A stretch of DNA of 15,828 nucleotides from the NCBI GenBank assembly GCA_934358955.1, contig CAKRLC010000065.1:1-15828 (forward strand), written 5' to 3'. The notes below the pieces were generated by a model. That model was not told the origin of the DNA. It did not search any database and saw only the letters and a list, made by a program, of their open reading frames with translations. The DNA comes from an uncultured Roseburia sp. (GTDB lineage: Bacteria; Bacillota; Clostridia; Lachnospirales; Lachnospiraceae). Of the stretch, positions 7,813 through 14,248 are shown one piece after another (the stretch's first letter is position 1; every line of letters starts with the position of its first letter). The translations under genes and the position numbers were made by a program.

Positions 7813-7818
7813 TATAAT
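7813..7818 (+). promoter_or_regulatory. Candidate -10 box for the methyltransferase-hslO-nadE operon
   Basis: A perfect TATAAT lies 25 bp before the TTG start at 7843. The nearest -35-like TTGATA (7795-7800) is only 12 bp away, too close, so the -35 is weak or a different factor is used. The position in the divergent intergenic region fits a promoter. Confidence 0.4.
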
Positions 7819-7842
7819 AATGAAAAGAAAGCGGGAAATAAG

Positions 7843-8598
7843 TTGGAAGCATACAGCAGTTTTTCACAGGTGTATGACCTGTTCATGGATAATGTGCCTT
7901 ATGAGGACTGGAGCAGATATGTGACAGGTCTTCTGGCAGAATATGGGATCACAGACGGACTGGTCTTAGATCTTGGATGCGGCACCGGAAAGATGACAAG
8001 ACTTCTTGCAGATGCAGGCTATGATATGATCGGTGTGGACTATTCGGAAGAGATGTTAGAGGTCGCACGGGAACGCCAGGATGAGCAGAATCGGGATGAT
8101 ATTTTGTATCTGATGCAGGACATGCGGGAGTTTGAATTATATGGAACAGTAAGGGCGGTCATCAGTATCTGTGACTCGATCAATTATATATTGGAGGCAG
8201 ATGACCTTCGTCACGTATTTGAACTTGTCAATAATTATCTGGATCCAAAAGGGATTTTTATTTTTGATCTGAATACGGTATACAAGTACAGGGAGCTGCT
8301 TGGAGAGAACACGATCAGTGAGAACCGTGAGGAAAGCAGTTTTATCTGGGACAATTATTTTTATGAGGATGAGATGGTCAATGAATATGACCTGACGCTG
8401 TTTATCAGGGAGAAAGACAACCTGTACCGGAAATATGAAGAGCTTCATTATCAGAAAGCATACGAATTAGAACAGGTAAAGAGACTGTTAGAGGAAGCAG
8501 GGATGGAATTTGTGGCGGCCTATGATGCCTTTACCCATGAACCGGTAAGAGAAGACAGCGAGAGGATCTATATTATCGCACGGGAATCCGGAAAGTAA
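7843..8598 (+). CDS. Class I SAM-dependent methyltransferase
   Basis: A 251-residue soluble methyltransferase of unknown substrate. SAM-binding motif I is VLDLGCGTGK (41-50), the acidic residue after beta-2 is Asp66 (GVDYSEEML), and DMREFEL (from 93) matches motif II. The N-terminus (YSSFSQVYDLFMDNVPYEDW) is typical of small-molecule or Methyltransf_25-type enzymes found near hslO in clostridia. The start is TTG, supported by GCGGGA 7 nt upstream; an ATG at 7820 is out of frame. hslO begins 30 bp after the stop, so the genes are probably one operon with nadE. Confidence 0.9.
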   Translation: MEAYSSFSQVYDLFMDNVPYEDWSRYVTGLLAEYGITDGLVLDLGCGTGKMTRLLADAGYDMIGVDYSEEMLEVARERQDEQNRDDILYLMQDMREFELYGTVRAVISICDSINYILEADDLRHVFELVNNYLDPKGIFIFDLNTVYKYRELLGENTISENREESSFIWDNYFYEDEMVNEYDLTLFIREKDNLYRKYEELHYQKAYELEQVKRLLEEAGMEFVAAYDAFTHEPVREDSERIYIIARESGK

Positions 8599-8628
8599 TT
8601 TTAGTAAAAAAGAAATGAGGAAGAATAG

Positions 8629-9498
8629 ATGAATGATTATATTGTAAGAGCAACAGCGGCAGACAGTTCGATCCGCGCGTTTGCGATCACTTCAAAAAAT
8701 ATGGTAGAGGAAGCAAGACGTGACCATCATACAAGCCCGGTGATCACAGCAGCACTTGGACGTTTATTAAGCGGTGCTGCAATGATGGGTACGATGATGA
8801 AGGGAGAAAAGGATCTTCTGACGATCCAGATCCAGTGTCAGGGACCGGCACAGGGATTGACTGTAACGGCTGATTCCAATGGACATGTGAAAGGATTTCC
8901 GAGAGTGGCAGAGGTAGATCTTCCTCTGAATGCACTTGGAAAATTAGATGTCGGTGGTGCGTTAGGACTTGGTGTCATGAGTGTCATCAAAGACATGGGA
9001 TTAAAGGAGCCTTATGTCGGACAGATCGCATTGCAGACCGGAGAGATCGCAGAAGATCTGACCTATTATTTTGCAACATCAGAGCAGACCCCATCTGCAG
9101 TCGGACTTGGAGTGCTTGTTGATACAGATTATTCTGTGAAACAGGCGGGAGGCTTTATTATCCAGCTCATGCCGTTTACTCCGGATGAGATCGTGGATGC
9201 GCTTGAAAAGAAGATCAGTGAGATCCCATCTGTTACGCAGATGTTAGAGGAAGGCAGGACACCGGAACAGATTTTGGAACTGATCCTTGGAGATTTTGGT
9301 TTGGAGATCAATGATACTATACCGGCAGGCTTTGTGTGCGACTGCTCAAAGGAACGTGTTTCCAGAGCGATTTCCACATTAAGCAAAAAGGATTTAGATG
9401 ACATTATCAGTGACGGAGAAGCAATTGAGGTAAAATGCCAGTTCTGTAATAAAGCATATCATTTTGACGTAGATGAGCTCAAGGAGATGAGAAAATAG
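8629..9498 (+). CDS. hslO: Redox-regulated molecular chaperone Hsp33
   Basis: A cytoplasmic holdase chaperone activated by oxidative unfolding. The 289-residue length is normal. The C-terminal zinc/redox switch is intact: CDC (Cys237, Cys239), then after 30 residues CQFC (Cys270, Cys273). The N-terminal chaperone domain shows family blocks such as DYIVRATAAD, TSPVITAALGRLLSGAAMMG, IQCQGPAQGLTVTAD and GGALGLGVMSVIKDMG. GAGGAAG lies about 6 nt upstream of the ATG. The stop codon overlaps the nadE start by one base, so the two are translationally coupled. Confidence 0.97.
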   Translation: MNDYIVRATAADSSIRAFAITSKNMVEEARRDHHTSPVITAALGRLLSGAAMMGTMMKGEKDLLTIQIQCQGPAQGLTVTADSNGHVKGFPRVAEVDLPLNALGKLDVGGALGLGVMSVIKDMGLKEPYVGQIALQTGEIAEDLTYYFATSEQTPSAVGLGVLVDTDYSVKQAGGFIIQLMPFTPDEIVDALEKKISEIPSVTQMLEEGRTPEQILELILGDFGLEINDTIPAGFVCDCSKERVSRAISTLSKKDLDDIISDGEAIEVKCQFCNKAYHFDVDELKEMRK

Positions 9499-11414
9499 TG
9501 AAAGATGGATTTATCAAGGTGGCAGCGGTTACACCAAAGATCGTTGTTGCTGACACAAAAGAAAATACAAGGATAATTTGCGATGCAATCAAAAACGCCG
9601 GAAAACAGGGGGCGAAGGTCATCGTGCTTCCGGAGCTGTGCATTACAGGTTATACCTGCAGTGACCTGTTTTTGCAGGAGAAGATGCTGCGTGAGGCAAA
9701 AGAGGCACTGTTAGAAATCGCCGCAGCAACTTTTTCTTTGGATGGAATCGTATTTGTCGGATTGCCGCTTGAATATAATGGGAAGCTTTATAATGTGGCA
9801 GCAGCGATTTCCAGTGGAAATGTGCTTGGATTTGTGCCGAAGACTTTTCTGCCAAACTACAATGAATTTTATGAAGTAAGACATTTTACACGGGGAATGG
9901 ATGAAACTGTTTTTGTACCACTAAATCAGGATGTGGTTGTGCCAATGGGCAGAAAGCTGTTATTTACCTGTGCATCCATGCCGGAATTAAAAATCGGGGT
10001 AGAGCTGTGTGAGGATTTATGGGCACCGGAGCCACCGAGTATCCGTCATGCATTAAACGGTGCAAATCTGATCGTAAATCTGTCTGCTTCTGATGAGACG
10101 ACCGGAAAAGATGTTTACCGTGAGGAACTTGTAGCCGGACAATCTGCAAGACTTTTGTGCGGTTATATTTATGCAAGTGCAGGAGACGGAGAATCCACAC
10201 AGGACGTTGTGTATTCTGCACACAATCTGATCGCAGAGAACGGACGTATTTTAAAGAAAGCAGAACGGTTTAAAAACGAAAGCATTACGTCAGAGATAGA
10301 TATTTACCGCCTGAACGCAGAACGACGCAGAATGACAACATTTGAGACGCATATGGATGGCTATCAGGAGATCCCGTTTAACATGAAGGTAGAGGAGACC
10401 AAGCTCACCCGTTACATTGATCCGATGCCATTCGTTCCGGGAAGTAAAACAGACAGGGAAAAACGCTGTGATGAGATCCTGATGATCCAGGCAATGGGAT
10501 TAAAGAAGCGAATCGAACATACACATTGCAAATCTGCAGTCATTGGCATTTCAGGAGGGTTAGATTCTACGTTAGCACTGCTTGTAACAGTGCGCGCATT
10601 TGATCTTCTCGGTATGGAGCACAAACAGATCAAGGCTGTGACAATGCCGGGATTTGGAACGACGGACCGTACTTATGAGAATGCAGTCAGTCTGATCCGC
10701 TGTCTGGATGCTGATTTTATGGAAGTCAGTATTAAAGATGCGGTGAATATTCATTTCCGTGATATCGGCCAGGATCCGTCTGTGCATGATGTAACATATG
10801 AAAATGGTCAGGCGCGGGAACGGACACAGATTCTTATGGACATTGCAAATAAGAGTGGAGGCATGGTCATTGGTACAGGGGATTTATCTGAGCTGGCACT
10901 TGGCTGGGCAACCTATAACGGGGATCATATGTCCATGTATGCAGTGAATGCATCGGTACCAAAAACATTAGTTCGTCATTTGGTGCGCTACTATGCGGAT
11001 ACCTGTGGGGATGCGGAGTTAGAGCGTGTATTACTGGATGTCCTTGATACACCGGTTTCACCGGAGCTGCTTCCACCGGAAGATGGCAAGATTTCCCAGA
11101 AGACGGAAGATCTGGTCGGTCCATACGAGCTGCATGATTTTTACCTGTATCACATGTTGCGTCTTGGTTATGCACCAACGAAGATTTACCGCCTTGCAAA
11201 GATCGCATTTGCAGGAACTTATGATGATGAAACAATTTTAAAATGGCTTAAGACATTCTACAGACGGTTCTTTACACAGCAGTTTAAGAGATCCTGTCTT
11301 CCGGACGGACCAAAGGTCGGAAGCGTTGCAGTATCTCCGAGAGGGGATCTTCGTATGCCGTCAGATGCGAGTGCGCGGATCTGGATGGACGAGCTGGAAC
11401 GTATCGGGTGTTAA
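9498..11414 (+). CDS. nadE: Glutamine-dependent NAD(+) synthase
   Basis: Amidates nicotinic acid adenine dinucleotide to NAD+ using ATP and ammonia released from glutamine. The 638 residues contain both halves. The N-terminal nitrilase-type glutaminase (about 5-290) has the Glu-Lys-Cys triad at Glu46 (VLPELCITGY), Lys115 (VPKTFLPNY) and Cys171 (GVELCEDLW). The C-terminal synthetase has the pyrophosphate loop SGGLDS (352-357), and further on GTGDLSELALGW and NASVPKTLV. The start is GTG, overlapping the hslO TAG by one base, with AAGGAG about 10 nt upstream in the hslO 3' end. Length fits the bacterial glutamine-dependent class rather than the short NH3-dependent form, so no separate amidase is needed. 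Confidence 0.96.
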   Translation: MKDGFIKVAAVTPKIVVADTKENTRIICDAIKNAGKQGAKVIVLPELCITGYTCSDLFLQEKMLREAKEALLEIAAATFSLDGIVFVGLPLEYNGKLYNVAAAISSGNVLGFVPKTFLPNYNEFYEVRHFTRGMDETVFVPLNQDVVVPMGRKLLFTCASMPELKIGVELCEDLWAPEPPSIRHALNGANLIVNLSASDETTGKDVYREELVAGQSARLLCGYIYASAGDGESTQDVVYSAHNLIAENGRILKKAERFKNESITSEIDIYRLNAERRRMTTFETHMDGYQEIPFNMKVEETKLTRYIDPMPFVPGSKTDREKRCDEILMIQAMGLKKRIEHTHCKSAVIGISGGLDSTLALLVTVRAFDLLGMEHKQIKAVTMPGFGTTDRTYENAVSLIRCLDADFMEVSIKDAVNIHFRDIGQDPSVHDVTYENGQARERTQILMDIANKSGGMVIGTGDLSELALGWATYNGDHMSMYAVNASVPKTLVRHLVRYYADTCGDAELERVLLDVLDTPVSPELLPPEDGKISQKTEDLVGPYELHDFYLYHMLRLGYAPTKIYRLAKIAFAGTYDDETILKWLKTFYRRFFTQQFKRSCLPDGPKVGSVAVSPRGDLRMPSDASARIWMDELERIGC

Positions 11415-11543
11415 AATTCGGGTGTCAAAAGGTCTGCAATTAAGTTTACGTTAGCAATTTGCACAAGGAGAAACTTTCCATATTTCTTTTGCGCAAGTTG
11501 CTAATAAAGGTTAAGGAGCAGACCTTTTTGATACCCAATATCA
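11415..11543. repeat. Repeat element E3, near-complete palindromic hairpin copy
   Basis: This non-coding element begins right after the nadE stop codon and has imperfect inverted arms along its whole length. TCGGGTGTCAAAAGGTCTGC (11418-11437) pairs with GCAGACCTTTTTGATACCCA (11518-11537), and the inner TTGCACAA (11459-11466) pairs with TTGCGCAA (11489-11496) around an AAACTTTCCATATT-type apex. It shares both the TTGACACCC end and the apex with the copies at 34-103 and 1461-1530. It may act as a transcription terminator for nadE. The right end carries TTGATA (11528-11533) facing the next gene, with only a poor -10 (TAGTAA, 11550-11555). No ORF or transposase is present. Confidence 0.8.
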
Positions 11544-11570
11544 CCGCATTAGTAAAAAGGAGAGATACTT

Positions 11571-12749
11571 ATGCAATACCGGAAGGATAAATACGGAAAT
11601 GAGATCTCTGCGCTGGGATATGGATGTATGCGGTTTACCAAAAAGGGAAACAGTACAGATATCGGCAAAGCGGAAAAAGAGGTTATGGCAGCCATTGAGG
11701 CAGGGGTAAATTATTTTGATACGGCTTATGTGTATGCAGGAAATGAAGTGGCGATCGGTGAGATCCTTCACAGAAATCATTGTCGCAGACAGGTTTATCT
11801 GGCAACAAAGCTGCCGCATTATCTGATCAAGTCAATGGAAGGTGTGGAGCGGATGTTCCAGGAGGAATTAAGACGTTTGCAGACAGATTACATTGATTAT
11901 TACCTGATGCATATGCTGACGGATATCCCGACCTGGGAAAAATTAAAAAAACTGGGAATAGAGGAATGGATCAGCCAGAAAAAAGAAGCGGGTGAGATCC
12001 GCCAGATCGGTTTTTCTTATCATGGAAATTCAGCGATGTTCTGCAAGCTTTTGGATGCGTATGACTGGGATTTTTGCCAGATCCAGTATAATTATATGGA
12101 TGAACATTCACAGGCTGGTGTGGAAGGTCTGCATTATGCAGCAAAAAAAGGAATTCCTGTGATTATTATGGAGCCGCTTCGAGGAGGAAGACTCGTGAAC
12201 TTACTTCCGGAGTCTGCAAAAGAGCTTTTCCGAAAGGATGAAGAACACAGAACGCCGGCAGAACTGGCATTAAAATGGCTTTATGACCAGCCGGAAGTGA
12301 CCTGTGTCCTTTCCGGTATGAATTCTATAGAAATGGTAGCGCAGAATGTAAAAACAGCCAGTGACTGTCTGCCTGGATGTCTGACAAGATCAGACAGAAA
12401 GCTGATCGAACAGGTAAAAAAAGAGATACAGGCAGCCGTGAAGGTTGGCTGTACCGGGTGCGGATACTGTATGCCATGTCCGAAAGGAGTCGATATTCCG
12501 GGGACTTTCCGATGCTATAATGCAATGTTTTCAGAAGGAAAAAAATCCGGAAGAAGGGATTATTTACAATGTACGGCATTCCGTAAAGATACGAGCAGTG
12601 CATCCCAGTGTATTTCCTGCGGAAAATGTGAGACACACTGTCCACAGCATATTGAGATCCGTAAAGAATTAAAGGCTGCTGCAGCAGAACTTGAGACACC
12701 GAAATATAAGTTTATGAAGACGGCGATCCAGGTATTGAAGTTGTGGTAG
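11571..12749 (+). CDS. Aldo/keto reductase with C-terminal [4Fe-4S] ferredoxin-like domain
   Basis: A 392-residue cytoplasmic oxidoreductase of the YccK/Fe-S-AKR group common in anaerobes. The AKR barrel (1 to about 290) keeps the catalytic tetrad: Asp50 and Tyr55 (FDTAYVYAGNE), Lys80 (LATKLPH) and His114 (YYLMHML). A C-terminal domain adds two cysteine clusters, CTGCGYCMPCPKGVDIP and CISCGKCETHCPQHIEIRKE, which fit two 4Fe-4S centres. Electron transfer between iron-sulphur centres and the AKR active site is inferred, and the substrate is unknown. AAGGAGAG lies about 6 nt before the ATG. It stands alone between two repeat elements, and no clear promoter is seen beyond the weak one at the end of the repeat at 11528. 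Confidence 0.93.
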   Translation: MQYRKDKYGNEISALGYGCMRFTKKGNSTDIGKAEKEVMAAIEAGVNYFDTAYVYAGNEVAIGEILHRNHCRRQVYLATKLPHYLIKSMEGVERMFQEELRRLQTDYIDYYLMHMLTDIPTWEKLKKLGIEEWISQKKEAGEIRQIGFSYHGNSAMFCKLLDAYDWDFCQIQYNYMDEHSQAGVEGLHYAAKKGIPVIIMEPLRGGRLVNLLPESAKELFRKDEEHRTPAELALKWLYDQPEVTCVLSGMNSIEMVAQNVKTASDCLPGCLTRSDRKLIEQVKKEIQAAVKVGCTGCGYCMPCPKGVDIPGTFRCYNAMFSEGKKSGRRDYLQCTAFRKDTSSASQCISCGKCETHCPQHIEIRKELKAAAAELETPKYKFMKTAIQVLKLW

Positions 12750-12785
12750 GATTCGATTTATAGTGCTTTAGTGAAGGCTGTGAAG

Positions 12786-12941
12786 ACAGGCAGGTCAGAT
12801 ATTATTTTATAAATTCATTGTGCAGGACATTCCGATGAACCTCTGAAAGCGAAAAGCGTGTTCAGCAGAGACTTCCACGCTTTTTGAGTTTCATCTCCAT
12901 TGCACAAAGAGAATTTATAAAATAATATCTGACCTGCCTGT
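12786..12941. repeat. Repeat element E5, 156-bp hairpin element with perfect 31-bp inverted ends
   Basis: Bases 12786-12816 are the exact reverse complement of 12911-12941 (31 bp, outer sequence ACAGGCAGGTCAGATATT). The palindrome continues inward with gaps: ATTGTGCA near 12817 against TGCACAA at 12901, and AAAAGCGTG (12852-12860) against CACGCTTTT (12876-12884) around a 15-base loop. The whole element would fold into one long hairpin in RNA or single-stranded DNA. Bases 12814-12848 match the reverse complement of 1-35 at 31 of 35 positions, so it is dispersed. It contains no ORF. It could work as a terminator for the aldo/keto reductase or be a MITE/REP-like element. Confidence 0.85.
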
Positions 12942-13080
12942 TCAATTTACGTCAATGAATTGCTTGCAGGTCAATTTGTTGTAATGAATTTATGCTATGA
13001 GAATAAGCAGATGGGATTGCTTCGGGGATATGTGAACGATTACAATAAGCATTATGATTTTAAAAGTACTATGGAAAATA
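12942..13080. other. AT-rich intergenic remainder between the hairpin element and the terminator
   Basis: Together with the hairpin element and terminator this fills the 432-bp gap between convergent genes. It holds an imperfect tandem-like pair, TCAATTTACGTCAATGAATT (12942-12961) and TCAATTTGTTGTAATGAATT (12971-12990). A 60-codon frame from a TTG at 12960 runs into the terminator stem and is not accepted as a gene. Nothing else recognisable is seen. Confidence 0.5.
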
Positions 13081-13138
13081 AAACCTGGTATCAATTATTC
13101 GTAAATAAGTATATACGAGTTATTGATACCAGGTTTTT
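13081..13138. terminator. Bidirectional terminator hairpin between convergent genes
   Basis: AAACCTGGTATCAAT (13081-13095) pairs perfectly with ATTGATACCAGGTTT (13122-13136), 15 bp, with a 26-base interior that can pair further (CGTA/TACG). T runs follow on both strands: TTTTT on plus, and TTTTATTTT on minus. It can stop the minus-strand PAP2 gene ending at 13182 and anything coming from the plus side. Confidence 0.85.
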
Positions 13139-13181
13139 ATAATCGTAATATCTTCCGCGATATGTTAATATACGGGAATCT

Positions 13182-13868
13182 TTAAATTCTCCGCGGATTT
13201 CTGATCGGGCGTTCTGCCAGAACAAAAGAAAGATTGGTATTGTATACAAGCGAGTACATAAATACGGCAAGTACGGTTCCGGTAACAACGTCGAATACGG
13301 AATGCTGTTTTAAGAACATGGTGGATAAAATGATAAGCACCATCAGAACAGCAGAACCATAACGGATTGCTTTATGCTTTTTGAACTCTTCACTGTGCCA
13401 GATGGCAGCGTTGACGCAAATAGAATTATATACATGGATACTTGGAAACAGGTTTGTCGGCGTATCCGTTGCATACAGCCATTTTACCAGCTGGATACAG
13501 ATATTATTATGATCGAAGTAAGTCGGACGCAGGTAATGGCCATTTGGATAAAGCGTTGAGATAATAAGAAAAACGGTCATACCAGTGAAAAGTGTGGTAC
13601 ATAATTTAAAATACTCATCTTTATTTTTAAAATAAAAGTAAAGAACACCAAAAGCAACGTAAGCGAACCAGGATAAATACGGGATGATAAAATATTCACA
13701 GAACGGAATATAGTCATCCAGTGCCACATGGATCACATGGAAATGTGTGGTGACTGTTTTTTCCAGATAGCCAAACCATGGAAAGTAAATGAGCAAATAT
13801 AAAAGTAAAAGACCGTGTTTATTTTTTTCATAAAACCGATGAAGCGAGAGGCTCATACGGGCAGTCAT
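13182..13868 (-). CDS. PAP2-family membrane phosphatase / inositolphosphotransferase-like protein
   Basis: A 228-residue polytopic membrane protein predicted to remove or transfer phosphate on a lipid such as phosphatidate, undecaprenyl pyrophosphate or a phosphoinositide. About six hydrophobic segments are visible (roughly 19-33, 60-80, 92-106, 123-132 weak, 170-187, 194-210). The phosphatase motifs are in order: YLRP (112-115, end of the first motif), NLFPSIH (139-145, His145) and SxxFLKQHSVFD (His189, Asp193). The first motif lacks the canonical Lys, as in the Aur1/Ipt1-like PAP2 branch, so phosphatase activity is not certain. A basic C-terminus ends the protein. Start ATG at 13868 has AAAGGA about 12 nt upstream; Met5 is an alternative. 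It converges with the aldo/keto reductase and has its own promoter region. Confidence 0.87.
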   Translation of the reverse strand: MTARMSLSLHRFYEKNKHGLLLLYLLIYFPWFGYLEKTVTTHFHVIHVALDDYIPFCEYFIIPYLSWFAYVAFGVLYFYFKNKDEYFKLCTTLFTGMTVFLIISTLYPNGHYLRPTYFDHNNICIQLVKWLYATDTPTNLFPSIHVYNSICVNAAIWHSEEFKKHKAIRYGSAVLMVLIILSTMFLKQHSVFDVVTGTVLAVFMYSLVYNTNLSFVLAERPIRNPRRI

Positions 13869-13942
13869 AATATCACCATCCTTTTCATTTTTTATTATCA
13901 GATAAAGTAGTTAAAACAAGATAGTTTCCCTTAACGAAAGCG

Positions 13943-13971
13943 ATTATAGCATAGAGATTTTTCGGAAACAA
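13943..13971 (-). promoter_or_regulatory. Candidate extended -10 promoter for the PAP2 gene
   Basis: On the minus strand, TATGCTATAAT gives a perfect TATAAT (13943-13948) with an upstream TG, 17 bp after TTGTTT (13966-13971, a weak -35). It is 75 bp before the PAP2 start. The same TATGCTATAAT recurs at 14071-14081 on the same strand without a good -35. Confidence 0.5.
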
Positions 13972-13976
13972 TCACC

Positions 13977-14030
13977 TTTCTTTTTTTTTAAGAAAGATTA
14001 TTGAATATTTAAAGATTCCTTAAGGGAAAT
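13977..14030. other. AT-rich intergenic region with small inverted repeats
   Basis: The 380-bp gap between divergent genes (13869-14248) holds the PAP2 promoter, the L,D-transpeptidase promoter, a small CTTTCTT/AAGAAAG hairpin (near 13977-13999), and TTTCCCTTAA (13925-13934) with its complement TTAAGGGAAA (14021-14030). No RNA gene or ORF was recognised; the inverted pair could be a regulator site but no family is recognised. Confidence 0.35.
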
Positions 14031-14115
14031 AAGAAGTTTTTGTGCAAGTATACAATGCCTTTTGGCGTGAATTATAGCATATTTCTTACACAATTATTAC
14101 GATTAACATAATTTG

Positions 14116-14143
14116 TTGACAAAGGTTATTTTGCTTTTATAAT
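14116..14143 (+). promoter_or_regulatory. Sigma-A promoter for the L,D-transpeptidase gene
   Basis: A perfect TTGACA (14116-14121) and perfect TATAAT (14138-14143) are separated by 16 bp. Transcription would start near 14150, leaving a leader of about 100 nt before the ATG at 14249. Confidence 0.8.
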
Positions 14144-14248
14144 AGAGTATGATTTCGGGCAAAAACAAATACATACCCAGATGATATTTTGAATAGAGTT
14201 TTATTGTGATTTCAAAAATGATGCACAAAAGAATGAAAGGAAAAAGCG

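Noticed and set aside
12325..12699. 124-codon minus-strand frame opposite the aldo/keto reductase
   Set aside because: It overlaps the conserved ferredoxin-like cysteine clusters of the plus-strand gene and has no promoter or ribosome binding site.
12960..13142. 60-codon plus-strand frame starting at TTG, with Asn/Tyr/Lys-rich product
   Set aside because: It has no ribosome binding site, its last 20 codons are the terminator hairpin at 13081-13136, and the product resembles nothing I know. A decayed gene tail is possible but unsupported.
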